The translations under genes and the position numbers were made by a program. Shown here one piece after another: positions 7,218 through 16,111 of a stretch of DNA of 64,000 bases. Source of the stretch: Bdellovibrio sp. 22V. GTDB taxonomy: Bacteria; Bdellovibrionota; Bdellovibrionia; Bdellovibrionales; Bdellovibrionaceae. Positions within the stretch are counted from its first letter, which is position 1, and the number at the start of each line of letters is the position of its first letter. The stretch covers positions 248,001 to 312,000 of the forward strand of contig NZ_CP125854.1 in the NCBI RefSeq assembly GCF_030169785.1, read 5' to 3'. The notes below the pieces were generated by a model. The model saw only the letters and a list, made by a program, of their open reading frames with translations, was not told the origin of the DNA and searched no databases.

Positions 7218-7826
7218 CTAGGACTTGAGAAATTTTTCAAACTCGTTCTTTGTTTCGCCAGCTGTGTAAGGCAAAAGAAGGCGCGCCACGTGGTGTTTAC
7301 CGCGCTCGATACTGCGCTTGCCGGGCTGCTTTTCCGCAGACTCGAAGAACTGCAAGAATGTCGTCGCCATCGCCAACAAAGACTCGGCAATGTACTGCAT
7401 TTCAGACACTTGCTCGATCTTCGCCATTTTGCCGTCTTTAACCCATTGGCGGTAAAGAATGACCATGAGTTTCATCATTTTCTGGATGTGGGCTCTCCAC
7501 ATCTTTGCAAGCTGCTGATCTTTGCGACGAAGAGCATACATTTCGCGGTGAAAGAAACGATAGCGCCAATAAAGTTCGAAATTCTCGTTGATGAACTCCA
7601 AAGGAGAAACCTTTTTAGTGCGGCGAGGGCGCCAAACATCGTAGGTCTCTTTCGCCATACGCTTGAACAGCTCGACTAAGATTTCTTCCTTATTGTCATA
7701 GTGAAAATAGAGATTCCCAGGGCTGATTTCCATGGCCTTGGCGATGTGGTTTGTCGTGATAGCCACAACCCCGCTGCGATTGAAGAGTTCGATGGAAGTA
7801 AGGAGAATGCGTTCTTTAGTCTTCAT
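7218..7826 (-). CDS. TetR-family transcriptional regulator
   Basis: 202 residues. The N-terminal 50 residues are a typical TetR DNA-binding domain: ERILLTSIELFNRSG, then the helix-turn-helix ending GNLYFHYDNKEEIL. The C-terminal ligand domain is rich in Trp, Phe and Met, consistent with a hydrophobic effector. It is divergent from the PBP gene, with 138 bases between starts, so it may control itself, that gene, or both. No ribosome site is obvious before the ATG. Confidence 0.85.
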   Translation of the reverse strand: MKTKERILLTSIELFNRSGVVAITTNHIAKAMEISPGNLYFHYDNKEEILVELFKRMAKETYDVWRPRRTKKVSPLEFINENFELYWRYRFFHREMYALRRKDQQLAKMWRAHIQKMMKLMVILYRQWVKDGKMAKIEQVSEMQYIAESLLAMATTFLQFFESAEKQPGKRSIERGKHHVARLLLPYTAGETKNEFEKFLKS

Positions 7827-7964
7827 GCTATTAAGTCTTTAGTCCAAGTCCCCTCGAGAGTCACTATAAAGATCGCCTGGAAATAGGCTCGAGCTGTGGC
7901 TTTCCGGCGTATTCTTCTGAGAATGCTCTTGAAAGCGTTAAAAACTTGGTGCTACCATAAAATA

Positions 7965-9251
7965 ATGCGTCTTAAAAACAAATATAAGTTGTTAAAACTA
8001 TTCGTATTTTCTGGAGCTTGTCTCTTCGGTCTTTATTCCCTTATGGGCTTTACAACCTCAGAAGATCAAGAAGCACAGGTTCACAAAAAGATTCAATCAC
8101 AACTTGAAAGGCGCACTCAGATCGCCAAGCTTGCCGGCGAGAAGTTTCGTCAAAATCAGTTTCCAGAAACTTTGGATGCAGAGTGGGACGGAGAACAACT
8201 TTCTCTGACTCTCAACTACACAATCGATCAAAGTTTGCAAAAAGAAGCCGACCGTCTTTTGAAATCTTACAAACCAGATTACGGCGCGATCTTTATGATT
8301 GATGCGACGACGGGTGAAGTTTTAGCGATGTCGAGTTTTCAACGCGATAATCCACAGGCGGCGAACTTAAACCTGCAAGCGACTTTCCCTGCAGCATCTG
8401 TCTTCAAGGTCGTAACTGCTACAGCGGCAGTAGACAAAGCCGGCGTGACCCCTGAACACAAAATCCGTTACAACGGTGGGGCCTACACTCTTTATAAGAA
8501 GAATGTTCTTTCAGACAAGGTCACACGATGGACGAATGTCATCACTTTGAAAGACGCATTTGCCCGCTCTATCAATACGGCATTTGGCCGTCTTTCCATC
8601 GAAAATCTGCACCCTGAAGATTTGAACGAGTACGCGAACCGCTTCATGTTCAATCAAGAAATTCCTGCTGACTTCCCTGTGGACATGGGTGTGGCCTATA
8701 TCCCTCCAGGAAAAGGTTTTGAATTGGCCGAAGTCGCTTCAGGCTACAATAAAACAAACCGCATGAGTCCCGTGCAAGGTGCCATGATCGCCGCTTCGGT
8801 CGCGAATGATGGCCAAGTGGTTGTACCTTACCTGGTTAGCTCCATGATGAATGACAAGGGCGAAAAAGTTTATGAAGGTGGCACCCTTACAAATGGCACC
8901 ATCATGACAAAAGAATCCGCTGCAAAAGTTCGTGAGTTGATGGAAAGAACTGTGACTGCGGGAACGTCTCGCCGCTCATTCCGCCCGATCATTCGCGATC
9001 GCAAATTCCGTGAAATTGAAATGGGTGGAAAAACAGGTCATCTTACAGGCGACAATCCTCGTGGCCGCGTTGACTGGTTCGTTGGTTACGCTTTGGATGA
9101 AGAAAGAAAAATCGCGGTCGCCGCTATCACTGTGAATAAAAAATTCTGGACAGTAAAATCAGCTCATTTGGGACAAAGCATGTTCCGTAAATACTTCGGC
9201 CCCGTTGTTTCTAATCAACAAAACGGCCGCGTGATTTCCTCAGCAAAATAA
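7965..9251 (+). CDS. Penicillin-binding protein, stand-alone transpeptidase
   Basis: A D,D-transpeptidase that cross-links peptidoglycan at the periplasmic face. Counting from the ATG at 7965, residues 10-30 form a membrane anchor. The catalytic motifs are Ser145-x-x-Lys148 (ASVFK), Ser202-Ile-Asn204 and Lys356-Thr-Gly. At 428 residues it has the transpeptidase domain but little room for the large pedestal domain of PBP2/FtsI, so it is a compact class B-like enzyme. A TTGAAA hexamer at about 7930 with TACCAT downstream would start RNA close to the ATG, so a very short leader is possible. It is divergent from a TetR gene. Confidence 0.85.
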   Translation: MRLKNKYKLLKLFVFSGACLFGLYSLMGFTTSEDQEAQVHKKIQSQLERRTQIAKLAGEKFRQNQFPETLDAEWDGEQLSLTLNYTIDQSLQKEADRLLKSYKPDYGAIFMIDATTGEVLAMSSFQRDNPQAANLNLQATFPAASVFKVVTATAAVDKAGVTPEHKIRYNGGAYTLYKKNVLSDKVTRWTNVITLKDAFARSINTAFGRLSIENLHPEDLNEYANRFMFNQEIPADFPVDMGVAYIPPGKGFELAEVASGYNKTNRMSPVQGAMIAASVANDGQVVVPYLVSSMMNDKGEKVYEGGTLTNGTIMTKESAAKVRELMERTVTAGTSRRSFRPIIRDRKFREIEMGGKTGHLTGDNPRGRVDWFVGYALDEERKIAVAAITVNKKFWTVKSAHLGQSMFRKYFGPVVSNQQNGRVISSAK

Positions 9252-9262
9252 GAAAAAGGTAC

Positions 9263-9841
9263 CTATTTCTCGTCTGAGGGCTTTTTTGTTTCGTGAGTGA
9301 TCTTGAGCGGAGTGACGTCAAGAACGTCAGCACTGCGCACTTCACGTTCTTCGCGGGCCTCGGAAGACATGTCTCGAAAACCCGTTCCGTCATTTCTGAA
9401 CTCATAATAACGGAATCCACTGCCGCCCCCCATGTTGCCCCTACCGAAACCGAAAGGACCGTTGCCAAAGCCAAAGTTCGCGCTGCCTTTTGCAACTTGT
9501 TTTGCCATATAGAGCTTAAAACGCCAGATCGCTAGATGACGAAGCCCCGGAAGAAAAAGAATCAAACCCAGGGCGCGCGTGAAAAACGAAGGCACCAAAA
9601 ACAAGAGACCTGACAAAAATATCGCACCCGAATGCAAAATACGCGACGCCGGCAACTGCCCGCGCATCACAGTGCTTTGCAAAGTCATGATGGCCATACG
9701 GCCCACAGTTGCGACGATGAACAGACCCAAAAGACATGGCAAAAGATAGAGCCCCAATGTGTGCAAAAATCCAAGATGGTTCACGGCAAAAATAAAGATG
9801 ATGATTTCTGCAACGATAAAAGGAAACGGGATAGCTATCAT
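9263..9841 (-). CDS. fxsA: FxsA-family membrane protein
   Basis: 192 residues with three or four membrane segments in the first 110 residues. The opening PFPFIVAEI and the pattern with PCLLGLF and LPGLR match FxsA, a small inner-membrane protein known in E. coli for relieving phage F exclusion. The tail (about 115-192) is Gly/Phe-rich then charged and is longer than in E. coli. The ribosome site is GGGG. It lies 12 bases downstream of the exonuclease III gene and is probably co-transcribed with it. Confidence 0.75.
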   Translation of the reverse strand: MIAIPFPFIVAEIIIFIFAVNHLGFLHTLGLYLLPCLLGLFIVATVGRMAIMTLQSTVMRGQLPASRILHSGAIFLSGLLFLVPSFFTRALGLILFLPGLRHLAIWRFKLYMAKQVAKGSANFGFGNGPFGFGRGNMGGGSGFRYYEFRNDGTGFRDMSSEAREEREVRSADVLDVTPLKITHETKKPSDEK

Positions 9842-9853
9842 ACGAACCCCTTT

Positions 9854-10624
9854 TTACAGATCCAAGGTCGCTACCACAGGGCAGTGATCGGATCCTTCAA
9901 CTTGGTCGAGAATATCCGCGGAAGACAGATATTTCTCAAGCCCTTTTGAAATACAGATGTAGTCAATTCTCCAACCGCGGTTTGCAGGACGAGCAAGAGT
10001 TCTATAATCCCACCACGAGTAACGCTGCGCTTCGGTTGGTTTGAAATAACGGAAAGTGTCGATGAAACCAAGATCCAGAAAATCATCAAACCACGCGCGC
10101 TCTTCCGGGAAAAAGCCACTCACTTTGGACATGCGAATCGGATCATAAACGTCAATCTCCTCATGTGCGACGTTGTAGTCTCCGACAACGACCATCTCGC
10201 GGCCGTTTGCCAGCTTCTCTTTCAGATGGACATTAAGATCCTTTAAAAACTTTTGTTTGAAGTTGTGACGTTCAATTCCAGATCCGCCGTTAGGGAAGTA
10301 AATATTGTAAAGATCAAAAGCCCCGTGATCGGTCATGACAATACGACCTTCAGACTCGTACTCAGGAATACTGCTGAAATGAGTTTGCACCATGCGCGGT
10401 TCTTGATTCATGAACGTCGCCACACCCGAATAACCTTTCTTTATTGCGGACGACCAATAAGAGAACTGCCACGTGAGTTTGCGAGCTTCTTCTTCCACTT
10501 GATCAATGTGAGCTTTTGTTTCTTGGATACAAAAAATATCCGGCTTTTCTGCATGGACGAAATCAAGCAGGCCCTTCTTGTAACAAGCTCTAATTCCATT
10601 CACATTCCAAGAGATGATTTTCAC
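9854..10624 (-). CDS. xthA: Exodeoxyribonuclease III, AP endonuclease
   Basis: A DNA repair enzyme that nicks abasic sites and trims 3' ends. I chose the GTG at 10624 because AAGGAG precedes it and it makes the family start with KIISWNVNGIRA; the frame remains open further upstream. Further motifs: QETK with metal ligand Glu35, DYNVAHEEID, RYSWWDYR, and the catalytic SDHCPV near the end. 256 residues is standard for the family. It probably forms an operon with fxsA. The start region faces the peroxiredoxin promoter. Confidence 0.93.
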   Translation of the reverse strand: MKIISWNVNGIRACYKKGLLDFVHAEKPDIFCIQETKAHIDQVEEEARKLTWQFSYWSSAIKKGYSGVATFMNQEPRMVQTHFSSIPEYESEGRIVMTDHGAFDLYNIYFPNGGSGIERHNFKQKFLKDLNVHLKEKLANGREMVVVGDYNVAHEEIDVYDPIRMSKVSGFFPEERAWFDDFLDLGFIDTFRYFKPTEAQRYSWWDYRTLARPANRGWRIDYICISKGLEKYLSSADILDQVEGSDHCPVVATLDL

Positions 10625-10690
10625 AGTTTCTCCTTGAGTTTCGCCACTATCGAAGGCATCTATAAATAGCAGATGCAAGGAGGCAGGTCT

Positions 10691-11218
10691 ATGCCAATGA
10701 TTAATCAACCCGCTCCACACTTTGCTGCTCAAGCTGTTTTTGATGCTGGCGAAGTTAAAGATATTTCCTTGAATGATTATAAAGGAAAATGGGTCATTTT
10801 GTTCTTTTATCCACTCGACTTTACTTTCGTATGTCCAACTGAATTAACTCAGTTTCGTGAACATATTCGCGATTTTGAAGCCGCTGGAGCACAAGTGATC
10901 GGTTGCAGCGTGGATTCTATCCACTCTCACAAACGCTGGTTGCGCGATGATCTTGGAAACCTGGGATATCCTCTTCTTGCGGACCTGACTAAAAGAATTT
11001 CTCGCGACTACGGCGTGCTTTTCGAAGACCGCGGCATTGCAACGCGCGGGACATTTGTTATCGATCCTGAACAAAAAATTCAGTACATGGGAATTCACAA
11101 CACTTCTGTCGGCCGCGATGCTAAAGAAATTTTGCGCGTCCTTCAAGGTTGCCAATCCGGTGAGCTTTGCCAAGCAGGCTGGAAAAAAGGTGATTCTCAC
11201 ATCACTCCGTTGAAATAA
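10691..11218 (+). CDS. Typical 2-Cys peroxiredoxin (AhpC/TSA)
   Basis: Reduces hydrogen peroxide and organic peroxides in the cytoplasm using thioredoxin or AhpF-type reductants. The ATG at 10691 follows AAGGAGG. The peroxidatic Cys48 lies in the hallmark FTFVCPTEL, and the resolving Cys160 in GELCQAGW near the C-terminus. 175 residues. The next gene starts two bases after the stop, indicating translational coupling. It is divergent from xthA, which pairs two oxidative-damage genes around one spacer. Confidence 0.93.
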   Translation: MPMINQPAPHFAAQAVFDAGEVKDISLNDYKGKWVILFFYPLDFTFVCPTELTQFREHIRDFEAAGAQVIGCSVDSIHSHKRWLRDDLGNLGYPLLADLTKRISRDYGVLFEDRGIATRGTFVIDPEQKIQYMGIHNTSVGRDAKEILRVLQGCQSGELCQAGWKKGDSHITPLK

Positions 11219-11220
11219 TC

Positions 11221-12387
11221 ATGGAGATGAAATCAGATTTTATTCGACAACTGCGTTCCTCTTTTCCGAGGCTTGAAAAAGAGCCTCTTGAGGACCTTGT
11301 TGCCGAAAATCTGATTTCGCCTTTTGCGGTTGAGCTTCCCAAGTCTGTTTTGGAACAAGCGCAAAAGGCCGTGTCTTTGCTTTTCTCTTTAAGAGAAAAA
11401 GAGTCTTACAAAAATCACTATCAAAATCTGATCTCTCAAAAAGGTCTTCGTGATCCCGGCAACAAGTCGATCATGATGTCTTACGATTTTCATTTGGATG
11501 AAAACCAAAATCTAAAGCTGATCGAGATTAATACCAATGCCGCTTTCTTGATTTTGGGTCATCAAATGTACCAAATGAAAAAGCATCCGCTTCCCGTGAG
11601 TGATTTTTCTTTGGCAGAAATCAAAAGCAGTATTGAGGAAGAACTCCGTCTTCAAGACAAAACACCGCCGGCAGATTTAAAAATCGCCATTACAGATGAC
11701 AAACCCGCAGAGCAGCGGCTCTTTGTGGAGTTCCTGGCTTATAATGAACTCTTTCAATCTTGGGGCTGGGACTCGCGCATTCAAGACTACCGCGAGCTCT
11801 TTCAGGGCTTCAGTCCAGAGTTTATCTACAATCGTTATACCGATTTCTTCCTCGCGGAATCTTCCAGCGCGGTTTTGCGGGAAAAGTTTTTGAATCGCGA
11901 AGTTTGCTTATCGCCGAATCCTTATGAATATCTTCTGCTGGCGGACAAGCAGCGTTTGATTGATTGGGTTACACCCGGCTTCCTTGAGTCCCAAGGGATG
12001 AGCGGCAGCGACTTGCAGCTGCTTAAAACCGTTCTTCCACAATCTCATGATCTTTGCCCGGAAAAAGCGGATGAGATCTGGGCCCAAAGGAAAAAACTTT
12101 TCTTTAAACCCAAGAACGCCTTTGGCTCTAAGCAGTCTTTTAAGGGCGCTTCGATCAGCCGCAAAGCTTATGATGAGATTTTAAATCAAGGAATGATCGC
12201 GCAAGAGTACGTACCAGCGCCTGAAAAGAATTTCGTGACTCCCGAGGGACCACAAAATTTTAAATTCGATTTGCGTTGTTATGCCTACCAAGGGCGACTG
12301 CAACTTGTTGTTGCTCGCCTTTATCAGGGACAAGTGACCAATCTGCGCACGCCTTACGGCGGCTTTGCCACGACGTTATTTTCTTAA
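11221..12387 (+). CDS. ATP-grasp-like protein of unknown substrate
   Basis: 388 residues beginning two bases after the peroxiredoxin stop. A central IEINTNAAF, a LFFKPKNAFGSKQ segment resembling the glycine-rich ATP-grasp lysine loop, and a late FDLRCYAYQGRLQLVVARLY resembling the metal and ATP-binding strand support an ATP-grasp fold, possibly with circularly permuted order. Such enzymes join a carboxylate to an amine or thiol. Coupling to a peroxiredoxin makes a thiol or peptide ligase an attractive guess, but the substrate cannot be read from the sequence. Its last 12 bases overlap the convergent gene. Confidence 0.55.
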   Translation: MEMKSDFIRQLRSSFPRLEKEPLEDLVAENLISPFAVELPKSVLEQAQKAVSLLFSLREKESYKNHYQNLISQKGLRDPGNKSIMMSYDFHLDENQNLKLIEINTNAAFLILGHQMYQMKKHPLPVSDFSLAEIKSSIEEELRLQDKTPPADLKIAITDDKPAEQRLFVEFLAYNELFQSWGWDSRIQDYRELFQGFSPEFIYNRYTDFFLAESSSAVLREKFLNREVCLSPNPYEYLLLADKQRLIDWVTPGFLESQGMSGSDLQLLKTVLPQSHDLCPEKADEIWAQRKKLFFKPKNAFGSKQSFKGASISRKAYDEILNQGMIAQEYVPAPEKNFVTPEGPQNFKFDLRCYAYQGRLQLVVARLYQGQVTNLRTPYGGFATTLFS

Positions 12388-13002
12388 ACTCGCGACAGCA
12401 TCGTAGCGAATTGACAAATATTGAGTGCTGTCTTTGTCTTTTTTCACCAGAAGCAGTTCATACTCGTTGTGAGAGCGTTGATAGACTTTGTAAACCGCGC
12501 CTGAACTTTGAATCCACTTCTCTAAAGTTCCTTTATCAGCGAAAGAGGGACTCTTAATATTCCAAAAAGAAAACTTATTCCCGTCCGCCATCATTTGAAA
12601 CTGCCACAGACTTTGGCCTGTGCGTGGCTTTTTATTCGTGTCGATCAAAGTGGGCGCCAGCAAAGAAAAGCGGCTGCGCAACTCGCCGGAAGCATTTCCA
12701 CAAAGAATTTGCGACGCTGCTGATGTTTGCAAGAAAGACTGATAACCATACAACTTCAAATCATGTCCCGCGTTCTGCCCCTCTACATAGAACTCGGCAT
12801 CTCTTGCGACCAGCACCGTTTCCGGCAAGCGCGACAAGGTTCCTACAAACTCATTGCGGATCTCAGTTAGGAACTCGGGACGCTCTTCACAGGCAGGCGC
12901 GGTGCTGAATTGCGGTTGTAATATTTTTCCGGCGTAATCGCGTTTCACCGCGAAGGAACTTGTTGAAAGAAGCACTAGAAGTAAAAAGCCAGCTGTTTTC
13001 AT
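12376..13002 (-). CDS. Secreted protein of unknown function
   Basis: 208 residues with a clean signal peptide (MKTAGFLLLVLLSTSSFA). The mature part is mixed alpha/beta with two Cys (about 38 and 99), likely a disulfide in the periplasm. The C-terminal half contains WQFQMMADGNKFSFWNIKS and DSTQYLSIRYDAV, suggesting a beta-rich domain. No family is recognised. Its 3' end overlaps the 3' end of the ATP-grasp-like gene by 12 bases. Confidence 0.65.
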   Translation of the reverse strand: MKTAGFLLLVLLSTSSFAVKRDYAGKILQPQFSTAPACEERPEFLTEIRNEFVGTLSRLPETVLVARDAEFYVEGQNAGHDLKLYGYQSFLQTSAASQILCGNASGELRSRFSLLAPTLIDTNKKPRTGQSLWQFQMMADGNKFSFWNIKSPSFADKGTLEKWIQSSGAVYKVYQRSHNEYELLLVKKDKDSTQYLSIRYDAVASLRK

Positions 13003-13127
13003 CGCATCCTCTTATTTTGTCTAGTCCAGTATTCGGAAGAATTTTTTTAGGGCTTAATATTAAAGTGCAGGCTGGGTCTGCCGATATGAAGAGTGTCTCA
13101 TTTTTCTACAAGGAGTGTGGAAGCATC

Positions 13128-14984
13128 ATGACGATGAAACATAGCGGCGCAAGAAAGCTTAAGGAAGTGACGAACTTTTATTCGTCGTTTGATCAACTCA
13201 ATGGCGTGCACCCTTGGATGGAAGCAGTGGAAGATGGATACGTCTCCTATCGCGTGCGCGAACTGCAAACCGGAAAAATCGCTTACTTCAATTTTATCCT
13301 CGCAAAAGAAATGGGCCTGGTTCCTCCGGATCATCCTCATCAAATGACGGAAGATCTAGAGAACAAACTGATCGAAACTTTCTCTCTGCAAATTATCAAT
13401 GAATACGACGAACTTACTCATCGCCGTATTGATCCCGCGACAATCAAGCCTCATCGTTATATGGCGACTCGCTATCTGCAGCTGCAACACTCTAATAAAC
13501 AGGGAAAAACTTCCGGCGATGGCCGTGGCATCTGGAATGGTACGGTCTATCACCGTGGTATGACTTGGGATGTTTCGAGCCGAGGCACTGGCGTTACATG
13601 TCTTGCACCCGGCGCTGTGGCCGCGCAAAAACCTTTAAAAACAGGTGGAACTGAATTCGGTTACGGGTGCGGTCTTGCCGAGATCGACGAACTTCTTGCA
13701 GCCTCAATTCTTGCCGAAGTTTTTCATTTGCAAGGTTTAAAAACCGAGCGTGTTCTTTGCGTGATTGATCTAGGAAAAGGCTATGGTATTGGCGTTCGCG
13801 CCGCTCCGAACTTGATCCGCCCTGCTCACTTATTCCTTTATCTTAAACAGGAAAAATACGAGTCATTGAAAGCGGCCACGGACTATTTTATCGACCGTCA
13901 GGTCGCTAATAAAGTTTGGGACATCACTCCTAAAGGAAATCAAAAATACGACGCCCTTCTTGAATACGTTTGTGATTCCTTTGCAACATTTACGGCGCAA
14001 CTCGACAGCGACTACATTTTTGCCTGGTTGGACTGGGATGGCGATAACGTTTTAGCGGATGCAGGTATTATTGACTATGGCAGCGTTCGCCAGTTTGGCA
14101 TTCGTCACGACAAATATCGTTACGACGACGTCGAAAGATTCTCGACGAATTTGAACGAACAGAAACAAAAGGCGCGTTTAATCGTTCAGGTGTTTGCGCA
14201 AATGGTGGACTATCTTAAAACCCGCAAGAAAAAACCTTTGCGTGTTTTCTCGAAACATCCTGTTGTCGAAAACTTCAATAAAAAATTTGATGAAAAACGT
14301 GCGGAGCGCATTTTGTACCGCATGGGTTTCAACGAAACCCAAAGAGGCCACATCCTGGCGGAGAAGGACCTTTTTGCGAACTTCGACAAAGAGTTTATTT
14401 TCTTTGAAAGAGCCAAAGTCAGTGGCTCTATCGAAAAAGTCGCAGACGGCGTCAATCATCCGGCGCTTTACAATATGCGCGCGATTTTCCGTGAATATCC
14501 GAAGTTTTTATTTGAAAGCCCTCTGCCTTTTGAAAAACGTCGCATGCTGGAGTCGTCTTTTTTTAAAGCGATTGTCTCGGGCTTTGCAAAAGCTCGTGAC
14601 ACCCGCATGGGAGAAAAACAAAGACGGCATATCGAATTTTTCCAAGAAGCTTATCGCGATCTGGTAACGGCGGCCGCAGGAAAACAAAAACCTGAAACGA
14701 TCCTTAAAGGTCTTTCAGAGCGCGCCGAAAAACTGAACAACGCCAAACGCATTACGGGAAATGCCTTGATCGAGATGGTTGAAGAGATCATCACAGAAAA
14801 GAAAAAAGGCCTCTCCATGGATCAACTGCAAAAAATCGTGGACCGTTTGGTCTATGAAAGCAATGGATCTCCGGAAGCCCCGGTCAGTCGTTTTTATCGC
14901 GAGCTGCAAAATACACCTGCGGTAAAAATGGATCTTTACGCTAAACTTCTTAGCCTCGTCGAAGAAAACAGCGAATCCATCTAA
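13128..14984 (+). CDS. SelO/YdiU-like protein (pseudokinase-fold AMPylase), divergent
   Basis: 618 residues from the ATG at 13128 (AAGGAG and GGAAG upstream; the frame is open earlier but without signals). SelO transfers AMP from ATP to proteins in redox stress. Matching landmarks are GDGRG, then LLAASILAEVFHLQGLKTERVL, which resembles the GRAVLRSSIREF...LGIPTTRAL block, then RAAPNLIRPAHLF (family SFIRFGSF). It also has Asp306-Asn307 and Asp316 in a DYG motif; the nine-residue Asn to Asp spacing fits the SelO metal site as I recall it. The overall similarity is low, and the C-terminal 220 residues are family-specific. Substrates are unknown. Confidence 0.62.
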   Translation: MTMKHSGARKLKEVTNFYSSFDQLNGVHPWMEAVEDGYVSYRVRELQTGKIAYFNFILAKEMGLVPPDHPHQMTEDLENKLIETFSLQIINEYDELTHRRIDPATIKPHRYMATRYLQLQHSNKQGKTSGDGRGIWNGTVYHRGMTWDVSSRGTGVTCLAPGAVAAQKPLKTGGTEFGYGCGLAEIDELLAASILAEVFHLQGLKTERVLCVIDLGKGYGIGVRAAPNLIRPAHLFLYLKQEKYESLKAATDYFIDRQVANKVWDITPKGNQKYDALLEYVCDSFATFTAQLDSDYIFAWLDWDGDNVLADAGIIDYGSVRQFGIRHDKYRYDDVERFSTNLNEQKQKARLIVQVFAQMVDYLKTRKKKPLRVFSKHPVVENFNKKFDEKRAERILYRMGFNETQRGHILAEKDLFANFDKEFIFFERAKVSGSIEKVADGVNHPALYNMRAIFREYPKFLFESPLPFEKRRMLESSFFKAIVSGFAKARDTRMGEKQRRHIEFFQEAYRDLVTAAAGKQKPETILKGLSERAEKLNNAKRITGNALIEMVEEIITEKKKGLSMDQLQKIVDRLVYESNGSPEAPVSRFYRELQNTPAVKMDLYAKLLSLVEENSESI

Positions 14985-14985
14985 G

Positions 14986-15028
14986 CAAAAAAAAAGCCCA
15001 CGCGAGAGGGAAATCACCGCGCGGGCTT
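14986..15028 (-). terminator. Intrinsic terminator of the L,D-transpeptidase gene
   Basis: AAGCCCACGCG (14994-15004) pairs with CGCGCGGGCTT (15018-15028) with one mismatch. Reading leftward it is followed by eight T (14986-14993). The hairpin begins ten bases past the stop of the convergent SelO-like gene and may help both. Confidence 0.8.
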
Positions 15029-15073
15029 GGGGAATGAGCAGGACCTCGAAGGAGGTCCCATTCAGATTCTTGG

Positions 15074-15847
15074 TTAGTTAACTGCGTAAATAAGACTTCC
15101 GCCTTTAAGCATATTGATCACTTTTGTTCTCAACTCCATCGCAACGGCAGGACAACCCCAGCTGCGACCTTGTTTAACGCTCTTTTCACGAACGTAACTC
15201 GCTCCATGGATCACGACCGCACGACCGCGAGCATTCGAGTTTGTTGAAGAAAGACCGTCCAACTTCAAAGAGTAACCGTTGCTGCCTTGGTATGTGCTTC
15301 CTGTGAGGTAGTAGCCCAAAGAAGACGCTTTGGAACCTGATCTGTTGCTGAATTTTTCTGCGTAACCGTCATGGTTAGAATCAGATCCTTTGCCGTGCGC
15401 AACGTGAATGCTCCATACTTTTCCTGTTTTCATATCAATGATATGGAAACGAGCGGCTTTCGAGCTGCGAGAAAAATCAATCACAGAAACATATTTCTGA
15501 TTTTTGATTCTTGATTTGTTCTGGTGGAAATAAACCATCGCATTTTCAAGAGCTCTTGTAGGAACGACGTTGCCTGGATCGACATAGTCGTAGTTTTTAA
15601 GAATGGAATCACGACTGTTGCTGGCGATAGCAGACTCTTCGACCATCGCTTCGGGAGCATCGTTTTCACTCTTATCATCTGCATTGAACGCTTGTTCATC
15701 AGATGTATCATCCGCCAATGTTTCGTTTGACGCCGGGTTGTTGGCAAGGTCGTTAGAAGCAAGATCACTTCCACCACCGTTTCCACAAGCTGCTAATGCC
15801 AAAAACGCGGATATCACAAGGGCGTTACTTAGTAGTTTTTTCGTCAT
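15074..15847 (-). CDS. Lipoprotein L,D-transpeptidase (YkuD_2-type catalytic domain)
   Basis: Forms or edits 3-3 cross-links in peptidoglycan, or attaches proteins to it. The ATG at 15847 follows GGAGGAATA. The signal ends in a clear lipobox, LAAC with Cys21, so the enzyme is lipid-anchored. Residues 25-75 are an acidic, Asn/Asp/Glu-rich linker that could span to the wall. The catalytic domain has His214 (VIHGAS) and Cys232 in SWGCPA. It matches the family annotated as murein L,D-transpeptidase catalytic domain family. Bdellovibrio uses such enzymes on the prey wall, but self versus prey use is not decidable here. Confidence 0.88.
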   Translation of the reverse strand: MTKKLLSNALVISAFLALAACGNGGGSDLASNDLANNPASNETLADDTSDEQAFNADDKSENDAPEAMVEESAIASNSRDSILKNYDYVDPGNVVPTRALENAMVYFHQNKSRIKNQKYVSVIDFSRSSKAARFHIIDMKTGKVWSIHVAHGKGSDSNHDGYAEKFSNRSGSKASSLGYYLTGSTYQGSNGYSLKLDGLSSTNSNARGRAVVIHGASYVREKSVKQGRSWGCPAVAMELRTKVINMLKGGSLIYAVN

Positions 15848-16111
15848 TATTCCTCCGTGAAAAGACGTTGTGTGTTTTGGCAAATACTAGCCAAAGCCGA
15901 TTACAAAAAGGCAATTTTCATTACGGAGGAATGAAAATTAAGACCAAATACCGAGGCTGTTCCGAATGGAACTCAAATGCGTTAAGCCCTTCGTGCGTGA
16001 ATAAACTTTTGTTTCAGTAAGAAGAAAGAGGAATTCTCTTTTTTGCGAAATTCGCCGACTCTTCAGAAGCGTCGGCGGAATCCCGATTTTACTCTTATAT
16101 ATATAGTGAGC

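Noticed and set aside
15931-16020. 29-codon plus-strand frame after GGAGGA
   Set aside because: The ribosome-site-like sequence is only one base from the ATG, too close to work, and the peptide has no membrane or other coding character. The GGAGGAATGA is an inverted partial copy of the L,D-transpeptidase start region nearby.
16051-16080. Hairpin after the hemerythrin gene as a terminator
   Set aside because: TTC-GCCGAC can pair with GTCGGC-GAA, but a bulge interrupts the stem and the minus side has only three T before CGC. It is too weak to list as a feature.
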